Both the position numbers and the translations under genes were made by a program. A stretch of 64,000 nt of DNA from Arthrobacter sp. ok362. GTDB taxonomy: Bacteria > Actinomycetota > Actinomycetes > Actinomycetales > Micrococcaceae. Position 1 is the first letter of the stretch, and the number at the start of each line of letters is the position of its first letter. Under the pieces are notes generated by a model. The model ran no database searches and was not told where the DNA came from. It saw only the letters and a program-made list of their open reading frames with translations. The stretch is taken from contig NZ_FNGC01000002.1 in the NCBI RefSeq assembly GCF_900102785.1, positions 62,001 through 126,000 on the forward strand. The letters run 5' to 3'. This document shows positions 40,658 through 50,348 of this stretch, one piece after another.

Positions 40658-41446
40658 GTGACTTTCACCCACGGATACGCAGCCAGCGGCGACCTCCGCA
40701 TGTACTACGAGGTCCACGGCCACCCGCGGGCCGACAAGCCCCCGCTGCTGCTGATTCCCGGCGGAGGCTCGAGCATCGAGACCAACTTCGCCGGCCTCAT
40801 CCCGGCCTTGCTGGCCGAGAGCCTCCAGGTGATCGCCGTCGACGAGGAAGGGCACGGGCGGACCGCGGCGACCGGCCGTCCGCTCACCGCCGAAAACTCG
40901 GCCGACGACGTCAAGGCCGTGATGGACGAGCTCAAGGTGGACTCCGTGGATGTGCTCGGATTCAGCGCTGGCGGCCACACTGCGCTGGCGCTGGCCATGC
41001 GGTATCCGGCCTCCGTGCGGTGCCTGATCACTGCCTCCAGCTTCGTCAGCCGGGACGCGGTCGGCGATGAATTCTGGGACGGAATGGCGAACGCGACACT
41101 CAGCGACATGCCGGAGGCGTACAAAGACGCGGACAGCCGGCTCAATCCGGAGCCCGGACACCTCGAGCGGATGTTCGAGCTGGACCGCCAGCGAATCCTG
41201 ACCTTCCCCGGATGGACGGACGAGGAATTGCACCGCATCACGGCCCGCACCCTGGTGCTGAGCGCCGACCGCGACGTCATGAGCCCCGAACACGCGGTGC
41301 GGATGTCCCGCGTCATTCCCGGGGCGCGCCTGATGATCGTTCCAGGCACCCACGGCGACTACCTCGGTGAGCTGGCCGCGAGCGGCGGCGACCTGAGGGC
41401 CATGCGGACCACCATCCCGTACTTGCTGCGGTTCCTGGACGAGTAG
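40658..41446 (+). CDS. Alpha/beta-fold hydrolase
   Basis: 262 residues from GTG 40658 (AGGA upstream); a longer frame adds unlikely residues. The oxyanion region is LLLIPGGGSSIETNFAGL, the nucleophile Ser in VLGFSAGGHTALALA, the acid Asp in LVLSADRDVMSPEHAVRM and the His in VPGTHGDYLGE. A complete triad is present. Substrate unknown. Confidence 0.87.
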   Translation: MTFTHGYAASGDLRMYYEVHGHPRADKPPLLLIPGGGSSIETNFAGLIPALLAESLQVIAVDEEGHGRTAATGRPLTAENSADDVKAVMDELKVDSVDVLGFSAGGHTALALAMRYPASVRCLITASSFVSRDAVGDEFWDGMANATLSDMPEAYKDADSRLNPEPGHLERMFELDRQRILTFPGWTDEELHRITARTLVLSADRDVMSPEHAVRMSRVIPGARLMIVPGTHGDYLGELAASGGDLRAMRTTIPYLLRFLDE

Positions 41447-41508
41447 ACAGCGGCTAAGGGCTACGCGATCGGCGCCGCCGTCGTCGAGGTCACCACCGCC
41501 GCCGAAGT

Positions 41509-41545
41509 CGCCGGAAGCGTGCCGGCTCGCCGTACGCTTCCGGCG
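41509..41545. repeat. REP-like palindrome, family 2 copy 2
   Basis: CGCCGGAAGCGT (41509-41520) and ACGCTTCCGGCG (41534-41545) form a 12-bp stem around a 13-base loop. GCCGAAGT just before and GGCGAGTTTCC after resemble the flanks of the other copies. It lies between two same-strand genes. Confidence 0.65.
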
Positions 41546-41643
41546 TAGCGGCGAGTTTCCAGCGAGTTCGAGGCTGAGCGGGCGGGCGGATTGCAGCGCC
41601 GCGGCACGAAGCCGCCGGATGCCGCGCCGCTAGACTCACGCGC

Positions 41644-42183
41644 ATGACAATTGTTGACGATCGGGGCCGCCCCGAGCCTCCCCTTGCAGGCGACGAAACC
41701 GCGACCCTCCTGGGTTTCCTGGACTTTCAGCGGGCCACGCTGGCGTGGAAGTGCGCCGGACTGGACGCCGCCGGTTTCGGGGCCACCACCGCCGCCTCGT
41801 CGATGACACTGGGCGGGCTGCTCAAGCACATGGCCTACGTGGAGAGCGCATGGTTTGCCCATTCCCTGCACGCGCAGGACCGGGAGGCCCCGTTCGACAC
41901 CGTGGATTGGAAGTCCGACCCCGACTGGGAGTGGCATTCCGCCGCCGGGGACACTCCGGACCAGCTGCGCACGCTGTGGCAGGATGCCGTGGAACGGTCC
42001 CGGATCCGCGTCGCGGAAGCCCTGGCCGTCGGCGGCCTGGACCAATTGGCCCGGCGCCAGTGGCCAGACGGTTCGGCACCGAGCCTGCGCTGGATCCTGT
42101 GCCACATGATCGAGGAGTATGCCCGGCACAACGGCCACGCCGACCTCCTCCGCGAGGCCTTGGACGGCGAGACGGGGGAGTAG
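41644..42183 (+). CDS. DinB-like / DUF664 family protein
   Basis: 179 residues of the four-helix DinB fold. Metal-binding His residues appear in LGGLLKHMAYVESAWF, and RWILCHMIEEYARHNGHADLLREALDG contributes two more. Such proteins are related to mycothiol-dependent transferases in actinobacteria (family knowledge). The substrate is unknown. It is followed by a degenerate family-1 hairpin. Confidence 0.85.
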   Translation: MTIVDDRGRPEPPLAGDETATLLGFLDFQRATLAWKCAGLDAAGFGATTAASSMTLGGLLKHMAYVESAWFAHSLHAQDREAPFDTVDWKSDPDWEWHSAAGDTPDQLRTLWQDAVERSRIRVAEALAVGGLDQLARRQWPDGSAPSLRWILCHMIEEYARHNGHADLLREALDGETGE

Positions 42184-42218
42184 GCGGGGAGTAGACGCGG
42201 CGGGATTGCCCGGCGGAA

Positions 42219-42245
42219 GACGACGGGTAGGCTCCCGCCGTCGTC
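42219..42245. terminator. Imperfect hairpin, dispersed family 1 copy C
   Basis: GACGACGG (42219-42226) pairs with CCGTCGTC (42238-42245); the middle CTCCCG keeps the right-arm family sequence but the left arm has lost three bases. It lies between the convergent DinB-like and ThDP-enzyme genes. Confidence 0.6.
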
Positions 42246-42294
42246 GTCGTCCACCGGGCCATCTAGTTAGGGCGCAGTCTCGTCAGGGCGCAAT

Positions 42295-44049
42295 CTAGTA
42301 GGCCTTCACCCGCTGTTCGACGACGAGGTGGACCAAGGCGAACACGCCGTCCTGGTCGATGGCGGCCAACGCAGCCTCCAGGGCCGCCGGGACGTCCTGG
42401 TCCTCGGTGACCGTGATGCCGAAACCGCCGAACGCCCGGGCCATCATGCCGAAATCGGGGTTCTTCAGCTGCGTGCCCGACACCCGGGACGGGTAGTGCC
42501 GCTCCTGGTGCGTGCGGATGGTGCCGTACTCCTGGTTGTCCATCACGATGATCAGCGGCGTGGCTCCGTACTGCGCGGCCGTGGCCAGCTCCTGCCCGTT
42601 CATGAGGAATTCCCCGTCCCCGGCGATGGTGACTACCCGCCGCTCCGGGCTGGCCAGCGAGGCGGCGATGGCCGAGGGCACCGAGTAGCCCATGGAGCCG
42701 TTCCGGGCGCTGATCATCGAGGCATAGCGCCGGGTGGGGAAGTACCGGTGCGCCCAGTTGGTGTGCTCGCCCGCCCCGAACGTCACCAGGGCGTCCTCCG
42801 CCAGCAGCGGGACGAGGTTCGCCATCAGGGTGTCCATCTTCGCGGGCCCATCGCCGGGGGTCGACGGCGGCAGGCTGGCGAATGACTGCTGCTCGGCGCG
42901 CATCCGGGCCGTCCACGCCTTCCATTCCTCCTTGACGGGCAAGTCGATGTTGGCCAAGTCCCGGACGAACGCCTCCGGCTTGGCCAGGATCTGGCGGGAG
43001 ACCGGGCCGGAGCGGCCGCGCAGAGAGGGATCGATGGTGACCAGGAAGTTCTGCTTGTTCCAGTCCTGCCCGCAGACAAAGCCGTCCGTGATCACGTCTC
43101 CCGGGACCGTCCCGACGAAAACGAGCAGATCGGTTTCCTCCAGGAGGTCGTACGTGGGACGTGGCCGCCCGTAGCCGATCGGCCCCACATAGCTGGGGGA
43201 GTCGAAGGAGACGGTTCCCTGCGTGCGCCATTCTGCCGCGGCCGGAATATGGTGCTTCTCAAGCCACCGGGTGAGCTCCCCGGCTGCTTCCTGGGTCCAG
43301 TCGTTCCCGCCGGTGACAAAAAGCGGCTTCTTAGCCTGTGCCAGGGCTTCGGCGAGGGCGCCGGCATCCGTGCTGCTCATCCCGCCCGCGGCCACCGGGA
43401 TGGGCGGGTGCAGGGCCGGATCAATCTGTGCGCGGATGATGTCCTCCGGCAGGCCCACCACCACTGGCCCGGGCCGGCCGCTCATGGCCGCGAACATTGC
43501 CTCCGCGACAATCTCAGAGGCCCGCTCGGGGTGGTCAAGGACCATCACGCGTTTGGCTCCGGTGTCGAACCACGCCTTGATGTCGAACTCCTGGAACGCC
43601 TCCCGGTCCCGGTGCGCGAACGGAATCAGCCCCACGAAGAGCAGCATCGGGGTGGAATCCTGCCAGGCGGTGTGCAGGCCCACGTGGGCGTTCGCCGCCC
43701 CGGGTCCACGGGTGACCATGGCGACGCCGGGACGCTGGTTCATCTTGCCGTCGGCCTCCGCCATGTAAGCGGCGCCGCCCTCGTGCCGGCACACCACGGT
43801 CTCGATCTCCGAGCCGTGCAGCCCGTCGAGGACGTCCAGGAAGCTTTCCCCCGGGACAACAAAGGTGCGTTCAACCCCGTGCGCCACGAGAGAATCAACA
43901 ATCACGTGGCCTGCGGACTTGAGGGTCCTGTTGCCGATGAGGTTGCCCTGGATAACCCCCGGGACCGTCTGTAGGGGTTTGATGGTGTCGCCTTCAAATG
44001 GGTGCATGTCGGTTGCGGTCATGGTGGATGCAGACTCCGTATTCGTCAC
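42295..44049 (-). CDS. Thiamin-diphosphate enzyme, acetolactate-synthase-like
   Basis: 584 residues with the three domains of the ThDP-dependent decarboxylase/ligase superfamily. The activating Glu is in VVCRHEGGAAYMAEADGKMNQRPGVAMVTRGPGAANAH. The ThDP/Mg motif is TIAGDGEFLMNGQELATAAQYGATPLIIVMDNQEYG. GTG 44049 has AAGAAGG upstream. It is not part of an ilv operon and lacks a small subunit. It stands downstream of an amino acid permease and glutaminase on the same strand, so it may act on a 2-oxo acid from amino acid breakdown; this is inference. Confidence 0.85.
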   Translation of the reverse strand: MTNTESASTMTATDMHPFEGDTIKPLQTVPGVIQGNLIGNRTLKSAGHVIVDSLVAHGVERTFVVPGESFLDVLDGLHGSEIETVVCRHEGGAAYMAEADGKMNQRPGVAMVTRGPGAANAHVGLHTAWQDSTPMLLFVGLIPFAHRDREAFQEFDIKAWFDTGAKRVMVLDHPERASEIVAEAMFAAMSGRPGPVVVGLPEDIIRAQIDPALHPPIPVAAGGMSSTDAGALAEALAQAKKPLFVTGGNDWTQEAAGELTRWLEKHHIPAAAEWRTQGTVSFDSPSYVGPIGYGRPRPTYDLLEETDLLVFVGTVPGDVITDGFVCGQDWNKQNFLVTIDPSLRGRSGPVSRQILAKPEAFVRDLANIDLPVKEEWKAWTARMRAEQQSFASLPPSTPGDGPAKMDTLMANLVPLLAEDALVTFGAGEHTNWAHRYFPTRRYASMISARNGSMGYSVPSAIAASLASPERRVVTIAGDGEFLMNGQELATAAQYGATPLIIVMDNQEYGTIRTHQERHYPSRVSGTQLKNPDFGMMARAFGGFGITVTEDQDVPAALEAALAAIDQDGVFALVHLVVEQRVKAY

Positions 44050-44320
44050 TACTTGCCTTCTTGGCTGGGTTGGCTGGCATGGGATGTCCGCTGAATTCAG
44101 CGGAGCGGTTGGCGCTGCCTAATCTGTTTCCGGTCCGGTACAGAAGAAGCAGCCGTCTTCGCAGCTGTCGTTGGACGCCGGCGGCTTGCCTTTGTGTGCG
44201 GTTGGCTGGTGGCGCTCCTGCAGAGTGCTAGGGCGGCGGGGACTCAGCGGGATTCGTGGCTTCATGGAGGCTTTCAGGTTGTATGTCGGGTTGTGGACCG
44301 GTCGGCATCAGAATGTTCGA

Positions 44321-45835
44321 TTAGCGGATTGGAGTCCGGTTGGCCAGCACGGGCACGGCGCCCGTGAAGCCGTCGCGGGTTGCTGCGATGTCGTGGATCT
44401 GTTTCCGGCAGGCGTACCAGCCGCCGACCATCAGGGCGCAGGCGACCAGGGTCACCAGCAGCGTGAGCGGGGAGTCGATGAAGACCATGACGAGCACGCC
44501 GAGCAGGAATACCAGGGAGAGATACCCGGTGTAGGGGGCGCCGAACATCCGGAAGGAGGGGCGCTCGAGCCAGCCTTTGTCTGCCCACCGTTTGAGCTGG
44601 ATCTGGCAGAGCACGATGGTGGCCCAGGTGACGACGATGCCCACAGAGGCGACGTTCAGGACGATCTCGAACGCCTGGCCAGGAACCAGGTAGTTCAGCG
44701 GGACGCCGAGGAGGGAGACGCCGGCGGTGATGGCGATGCCGCCGTAGGGGACGCCGGCCTTGTTCATCCGCTGGGCGAACTTCGGGGCCGATCCGGCCAC
44801 TGACATGGAGCGCAGGATGCGGCCGGTGGAGTACAGACCGGCGTTCAGCGAGGACAGTGCGGCCGTGAGGACCACGAGGTTCATGATGACGTCCACACCT
44901 TGGATGCCGATGGATCCGAAGAACGTCACAAACGGGCTGACGCCCTCTTCGTAAGAGGTGCAGGGCAGCAGCAGGACGAGCAGGATGACGGAGCCGACGT
45001 AGAAGACGGCGATGCGGAGGACCACGGAGTTGATGGCCTTGGGCATGATCTTTTCGGGGTTTTCGGTTTCGCCGGCGGCGGTGCCGATCAGTTCAATCGA
45101 GGCGTAGGCGAACAGCACGCCCTGCATGAGGATGATCATGGGCAGCAGGCCGTTGGGGAAGATGCCGCCGTTGTCGGTGATGAGGCTGAAGCCGACTTCC
45201 TGGCCTTCCACGGGGGTGCCGAACACGACGAAGTAGGTGCCGACCAGCAGGAACGCGACGAGGGCTGCGACCTTGATCAGGGCGAACCAGAACTCCAGTT
45301 CGCCGAACACCTTGACGGAGGCGAGATTTAGGCAGAGGACCACGACAAGGGCGATCAGCGCCCAGGTCCACTGCGGTATGGCCGCCATCCAGGGGATGTA
45401 TTTGCCGAAGAAGTTCATGTAGAGGGCCGCTGCGGTGATGTCCACGATCGTGGTGGTGGCCCAGTTGATCCAATAGAACCAGCCGGAGACGAACGCGGCT
45501 TTCTCTCCGAAGAATTCGCGGGCGTAGGACACGAACGATCCGGACGAGGGGCGGTGCAGGACCAGTTCTCCCAGGGCGCGCAGGATCAGGAAGGCGAAGA
45601 AGCCGCAGACGGCGTAGGCGATGACCAGTGACGGGCCGGCCGCGTTGAGCCGACCGCCGGCGCCCAGGAACAGGCCGGTTCCGATGGCACCGCCGATCGC
45701 GATCATCTGGATCTGTCGGGGCAACAGGCTCTTGTGGTAGCCCGAGTCCTCCGCGTGGATCAAGGCATCCGAAGCGTGGGCGTGGCCACCATCGGCCTGG
45801 TGCAAGTCAACCTCGTCATTGGGGTTGTTTGACAT
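44321..45835 (-). CDS. Amino acid permease (APC family, AnsP/GabP-like)
   Basis: 504 residues, twelve membrane helices. The family signature at the first helix is [23 protein letters not shown]. It continues [56 protein letters not shown]. The N-terminal 30 residues are His/Asp-rich. AAAGGAACACC precedes the ATG. It follows glutaminase by 73 bases, so glutamine or asparagine is a likely substrate. Confidence 0.88.
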   Translation of the reverse strand: MSNNPNDEVDLHQADGGHAHASDALIHAEDSGYHKSLLPRQIQMIAIGGAIGTGLFLGAGGRLNAAGPSLVIAYAVCGFFAFLILRALGELVLHRPSSGSFVSYAREFFGEKAAFVSGWFYWINWATTTIVDITAAALYMNFFGKYIPWMAAIPQWTWALIALVVVLCLNLASVKVFGELEFWFALIKVAALVAFLLVGTYFVVFGTPVEGQEVGFSLITDNGGIFPNGLLPMIILMQGVLFAYASIELIGTAAGETENPEKIMPKAINSVVLRIAVFYVGSVILLVLLLPCTSYEEGVSPFVTFFGSIGIQGVDVIMNLVVLTAALSSLNAGLYSTGRILRSMSVAGSAPKFAQRMNKAGVPYGGIAITAGVSLLGVPLNYLVPGQAFEIVLNVASVGIVVTWATIVLCQIQLKRWADKGWLERPSFRMFGAPYTGYLSLVFLLGVLVMVFIDSPLTLLVTLVACALMVGGWYACRKQIHDIAATRDGFTGAVPVLANRTPIR

Positions 45836-45908
45836 GGGTGTTCCTTTCGATCTGTCAGAGATCTAAATGGGTTTTGGGGGGAGATTGTGGGGACAGCCGG
45901 CCGTCAGA

Positions 45909-46841
45909 TCAGAAGATCGACCACCCGGTGCGGTCGGACAGGTCGGCGAGAGCCGCCGTGCCTGCCAAGGAATTTCCTTTGGAATCCAGCCGCGGGCTCC
46001 AGACGCAGATGGCGCACTCGCGGGGGACGATCGCCAGGATGCCGCCGCCCACACCGCTTTTCCCCGGAAGTCCCACGCGATAGGCGAACTCGCCGGCTGC
46101 GTCATACATGCCGCAGGTCAGCATGATGGAGCCGATGCGTTTGGCCTGGCTCCTGGAGATCACCGCGCCTTGTACTCCCCGACCGTCCTGCGCGAGGAAA
46201 AGCCCCGCCTTGGCCACCTCCACGCAGGTCATCATGATTGAGCACTGCCTGACGTAGTTCTCGACCACTGCCTGTGCGGGCCGTCGCAGGTTGCCGAATT
46301 CCTTCAGGAAGTGGGCGAGGGCCAGGTTGCGGCTGCTGCTGGAGAGTTCACTCCTTGCGGCCATCTCGTCGATGAAAGGACCCGGTTGACCCACCTGCCC
46401 AGTGAGGAAGCGCAGGACCTGGGCGGCGGCGTCCGGAGATCTATCCATCAGATGGTCGGTGACCACCAGGGCGCCCGAGTTGATGAAGGGGTTCCGTGGG
46501 ATCCCGTGCTCGACTTCGAGCTGGACCAAGGAGTTGAAGGACGTCCCTGCCGGCTCGCGAAGGACCCTGGTCCACAACGAGCCGGAGTCATCGGCGCTGA
46601 GCGCCATCGCCAAGGTGAAGACCTTGGATATGCTCTGGATTGAGAACGGCAGATCGGCGTCGCCGGAACAGAATACTTCCCCGGACGTCGTGGCAACCGC
46701 GATGCCGAAACGGTCGAAAGGCGGGGACTGCAGATGCGGAATATTTGCGGGAACTGACCCCACTTCCGTCCGGGGCCGGTGGCCGCGGACAATGTCATCC
46801 AGTACCAGACCAAGCGGGGGCGAATTAAGTACTGTCATCAT
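45909..46841 (-). CDS. glsA: Glutaminase
   Basis: 310 residues. It hydrolyses glutamine to glutamate and ammonia. The beta-lactamase-like catalytic motif is FSIQSISKVFTLAMAL (S-x-x-K). Further family motifs are NPFINSGALVV, SRNLALAHFLKEFGNL, YVRQCSIMMTCVEVAKAGLFLAQDG, and LPGKSGVGGGILAIVP. ATG 46841 overlaps the PucR gene stop (ATGA), so expression is tied to that regulator. Confidence 0.92.
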   Translation of the reverse strand: MMTVLNSPPLGLVLDDIVRGHRPRTEVGSVPANIPHLQSPPFDRFGIAVATTSGEVFCSGDADLPFSIQSISKVFTLAMALSADDSGSLWTRVLREPAGTSFNSLVQLEVEHGIPRNPFINSGALVVTDHLMDRSPDAAAQVLRFLTGQVGQPGPFIDEMAARSELSSSSRNLALAHFLKEFGNLRRPAQAVVENYVRQCSIMMTCVEVAKAGLFLAQDGRGVQGAVISRSQAKRIGSIMLTCGMYDAAGEFAYRVGLPGKSGVGGGILAIVPRECAICVWSPRLDSKGNSLAGTAALADLSDRTGWSIF

Positions 46842-48436
46842 TTCTTGCCCAGGAGCTCCTTCTGCGTGCCGGCCCATTCCTGCACATGCAGCAGCGCGAC
46901 CAGTGAATGGCGGGGATTGCCGAGATCCAGACCGGTGATCCGGCCGACCTTGCCGATCCGGTAGTAGACGGTGTTCTTATGCAGCCGCATCCGCTTCGCA
47001 CACTCGGCCACGTCCAGAGACGCGTCGAAGAAGGCCCGCAGGGTTTCGGCCAGTTCCGCGTCCTCGCGGAGCATGGCCCAGAGGCTGCGGTGCCGGAAGG
47101 TCGCCGTCGTAAAGTTCTCTACGGCGTCGTGGAGGAGGATCTCGGCTTCGAAGTCGTCCACCGTGGCCACCGAGACGTCGCCGGACCGGCGCATGCAGCC
47201 CAGCAGTGCTTCGCATATTCCGGTCACGGAATGGATCGAGAGCAGATCGGGGACAGTGGGCCCGACGGCGGCAAAGGGGCTGATGCCGAGGTGCTTGGTG
47301 GCGTCCCTGACGATTGCCTCGGCCAGGCTCCGCAGCCCGGCCCCGGCGTTGGCAGACTGGAGTCCGGGAAGGATCACGGCGGTGTCGCCGTGAAACTGTC
47401 CCACGATCGCTGAGGGCTTGTAGGCGGCCGCATGGATTGACGCGAGGTTGGCCAGCTCCCCGTGTTTGAGCGCGGCGTCGTCCTCCTGGGCTTGGGACGC
47501 CGACAGGCCCAGCAGGATCAGGGCGGAGGGACGGTCCGCAGGAATCTTCTCGCTGTGCGCGCTCGCAGCAGCCTCCGCCGGCCCCGAAAGGAGGCGCACG
47601 ATCCGGTCCTCGCGCATGTGCACGGACTGCTGGTTGCGGTACCGGATCAGCTCGGCGGAAGCCCGCGCGGCCGAGCCGGTCAGCACGTAGTCGACGTCGT
47701 CGCCGAAGCCGCCACCGGTCTCCTGGAGCCAGATGTAGCCCATGATGCGGTCGCCGGCGAACAGGCTGATGGCGACCCGCTCCCGCAGACCGTCCTGGGG
47801 CCGGGCGGGAACCCGGACCGGCAGGCGCGTCCGGTGCAGCTCACGGTAGGCTCCGAGGTCCTTAAGGAGAAGTTCGTACTTGCGCGGGCCGCGCCGGGCC
47901 AGGATCGAGGCCTTGCGCAGCTCGTCAATGGCATTGGTGACCGTGGAGTACGCCAGGACCTTGTTGGCGGCGTCCTCGATCACCACGTGGCTGGAGGTCA
48001 GGCGGGCCGTGGTCTGGGCGATCGCGAAGAGGTCTTCTTCGAGCAGGGTCAGGACTTCGCTCTGATAGCTGCGCGGCTGGATCCGGTCCTTGGCGATGGA
48101 CAGCAGGCGGTCCCAATCCGCCGCCGGGTCCACCAGCAGCAGGCCGGTGCCGGCGGCGCGCAGCAGCTCTTCCGCTTCCGCCAGCTCCTCCGGGCTGCCC
48201 TTGACGGCCAGGACCAGGGGAGGGCTTTTCAAGAGGCGCCGCACCGCCGGCAACGCGGAGCGTCCACGAACGCCGATCAGCAGGACGAACGCAGTCCCGC
48301 CGTCGGAGGTCTCGTCGTCGGCGTCAACGATCACAAAGCGTTCGATTGCCGCATCCGTGCGGGACGGCCGAAGCATCAGGCTGGCGAAACCGAGGGGGAG
48401 ATCCGCGAGGATGTCGTCCACTGTAGCTGCGGCCAT
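46838..48436 (-). CDS. PucR-family transcriptional regulator
   Basis: 532 residues from ATG 48436 (AGAAGGAA upstream). The long N-terminal and GGDEF-like central regions are typical of the PucR/CdaR class. The C-terminal HTH_30 reads LAETLRAFFDASLDVAECAKRMRLHKNTVYYRIGKVGRITGLDLGNPRHSLVALLHVQ. It is the first gene of the glutaminase operon and probably responds to a nitrogen compound, activating the genes downstream. Confidence 0.88.
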   Translation of the reverse strand: MAAATVDDILADLPLGFASLMLRPSRTDAAIERFVIVDADDETSDGGTAFVLLIGVRGRSALPAVRRLLKSPPLVLAVKGSPEELAEAEELLRAAGTGLLLVDPAADWDRLLSIAKDRIQPRSYQSEVLTLLEEDLFAIAQTTARLTSSHVVIEDAANKVLAYSTVTNAIDELRKASILARRGPRKYELLLKDLGAYRELHRTRLPVRVPARPQDGLRERVAISLFAGDRIMGYIWLQETGGGFGDDVDYVLTGSAARASAELIRYRNQQSVHMREDRIVRLLSGPAEAAASAHSEKIPADRPSALILLGLSASQAQEDDAALKHGELANLASIHAAAYKPSAIVGQFHGDTAVILPGLQSANAGAGLRSLAEAIVRDATKHLGISPFAAVGPTVPDLLSIHSVTGICEALLGCMRRSGDVSVATVDDFEAEILLHDAVENFTTATFRHRSLWAMLREDAELAETLRAFFDASLDVAECAKRMRLHKNTVYYRIGKVGRITGLDLGNPRHSLVALLHVQEWAGTQKELLGKK

Positions 48437-48650
48437 GGGTTTCCTTCTGACATTGGCACCCGCCCGGACTGCTCTGTCCGGACATCTCATGCTATCCAGC
48501 GGCCATCGCCGAAAGTATGGAAAAGCTCCTAAATTACGCGGCCCGTTTTAGGTCTGCGGACCAAGGCGCTCGGCGGGACGCGCCGTTACACGACGCCGTG
48601 AATTGCATCCGTATTGGCCCCGGCCTCAACTTTCAAGAAATGATGGGGCC

Positions 48651-50339
48651 ATGGAGAATACTGACGCGCAGCCCTGGGTGCAGAACTACCAGCCGGGTGT
48701 CCCGGCGGAGATCGACCTGCCCACGGACTCGCTCGTGGACATGCTGGAGCGGTCCGTAGCCGAGGCCGGGGGCGCTCCGGCGCTGGAGTTCTTCGGCCGG
48801 CGCACCAGCTACGCCGACCTCGGCGAACAGGTGGACCGGGCCGCCGAGGGACTGCGCCGGCTCGGTGTCCGCGCCGGGGACCGGGTTGCCCTGATCCTGC
48901 CCAACTGCCCGCAGCACGTCGTCGCGTTCTACGCGGTGCTGCGCCTGGGCGCCGTCGTCGTCGAACACAACCCGCTGTACACCTCCCGGGAACTGCGCCA
49001 CCAGTTCGAGGACCACCAGGCGCGGATAGTGATCGCGTGGGACAAAGCGGCGGCGGCAGTGCGGGAGTTCCCGGACGACGTCGAGATCGACCACGTCGTC
49101 TCCGTCAACCTGCTCGAGGCGTTTCCCGCCGTCAAGCGCCTGGCGCTGCACCTGCCAGTGAAGAAGCTGCGCGAAACTCGTGCCTCGCTCACCGCACCGG
49201 CACCGGGCACCACGCCGTGGAAGGATCTGCTGGGCCATGGCCGGATCGACCCCGCGCACCCGCGGCCCTCCGTGGGCGACCTCGCGGCGATCCAATACAC
49301 CTCGGGCACCACCGGCCGGCCCAAGGGCGCCATGCTGACCCATTTCAACCTGTACTCCAACGCGCTGCAGGGCGAGGCCTGGATGCACGGCGCGGAGTAC
49401 CGCAAAGAGGTGTTCTACGCGATTCTGCCGATGTTCCACGCGTTCGGCATGACGCTCTACCTCACCTTCGGCATCCGCAAGCAGGGCCTGCTGGTGCTCT
49501 TCCCGAAGTTTGACCCGCACCTGATCCTTGCGGCCATGAAGAAGTCGCCCGCCACCGTCTACTGCGCCGTCCCGCCGATCTACGAGCGCACCGCGATGGC
49601 CGCGAAGGAGAAGGGCACCTCCCTGCGGTCCTGCAAGTACTGCATTTCCGGTGCCATGAACCTGCCTGACCACGTCGTGGAGCTCTGGGAATCCGTGTCC
49701 GGCGGCCTGCTCGTGGAAGGCTACGGGATGACCGAGTCCTCGCCGGTGGCCATGGGCAACCCGTTCTTCCCCACCCGGCGCACCGGCACCATCGGCGTGC
49801 CCTTCCCGTCCACGCTCATGAAGGTCGTGGACATCGACAACCCGGGCGTCGAGGTGCCGCAAGGCGAGCCGGGCGAGCTGCTGATCAAGGGCCCGCAGGT
49901 CTTCCAGGGGTACTGGAACAACCCCGAGGAAACCGCGAAGGCGCTCACGGCGGACGGCTGGCTGCGCACGGGCGACGTCGTCACCGTGGACGCGGACGGC
50001 TTCACCAAAATCGTGGACCGGGCCAAGGAGCTCATCATCACCGGCGGCTTCAACGTCTCGCCCACCGAGGTGGAGGCCGCGATGCGCCTGCACCCGGACG
50101 TTGCCGACGCCGCCGTGATCGGCAAGCCGCTGGAGCGCGGCGGTGAGATGGTGGTCGCCGCCGTCGAACTCGCTCCTGGTGCCGCCCTCGACGAGGAGGC
50201 GCTGCGCACGCACTGCCGCGAGCACCTCGCCGGCTACAAGGTCCCCAGACGGGTCGTGGCGATCGACGACATGCCCCGGTCGATGCTCGGGAAGATCCTG
50301 CGCAAGCAAGTCCGCGAGCTCGTGCTGCCGGGGCTGTGA
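48651..50339 (+). CDS. Long-chain acyl-CoA ligase (AMP-forming)
   Basis: 562 residues. The AMP-binding P-loop is IQYTSGTTGRPKGAMLTH. The adenylate motif is LLVEGYGMTESSPVAMGNP, and the hinge motif is WLRTGDVVTVDADGFTKIVDRAKELIITGGFNVSPTEVE. The C-terminal Lys is in DMPRSMLGKILRKQVREL. It activates fatty acids with CoA and ATP (FadD type). The MBL hydrolase gene follows after 9 bases. Confidence 0.88.
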   Translation: MENTDAQPWVQNYQPGVPAEIDLPTDSLVDMLERSVAEAGGAPALEFFGRRTSYADLGEQVDRAAEGLRRLGVRAGDRVALILPNCPQHVVAFYAVLRLGAVVVEHNPLYTSRELRHQFEDHQARIVIAWDKAAAAVREFPDDVEIDHVVSVNLLEAFPAVKRLALHLPVKKLRETRASLTAPAPGTTPWKDLLGHGRIDPAHPRPSVGDLAAIQYTSGTTGRPKGAMLTHFNLYSNALQGEAWMHGAEYRKEVFYAILPMFHAFGMTLYLTFGIRKQGLLVLFPKFDPHLILAAMKKSPATVYCAVPPIYERTAMAAKEKGTSLRSCKYCISGAMNLPDHVVELWESVSGGLLVEGYGMTESSPVAMGNPFFPTRRTGTIGVPFPSTLMKVVDIDNPGVEVPQGEPGELLIKGPQVFQGYWNNPEETAKALTADGWLRTGDVVTVDADGFTKIVDRAKELIITGGFNVSPTEVEAAMRLHPDVADAAVIGKPLERGGEMVVAAVELAPGAALDEEALRTHCREHLAGYKVPRRVVAIDDMPRSMLGKILRKQVRELVLPGL

Positions 50340-50348
50340 GGAGAACAG

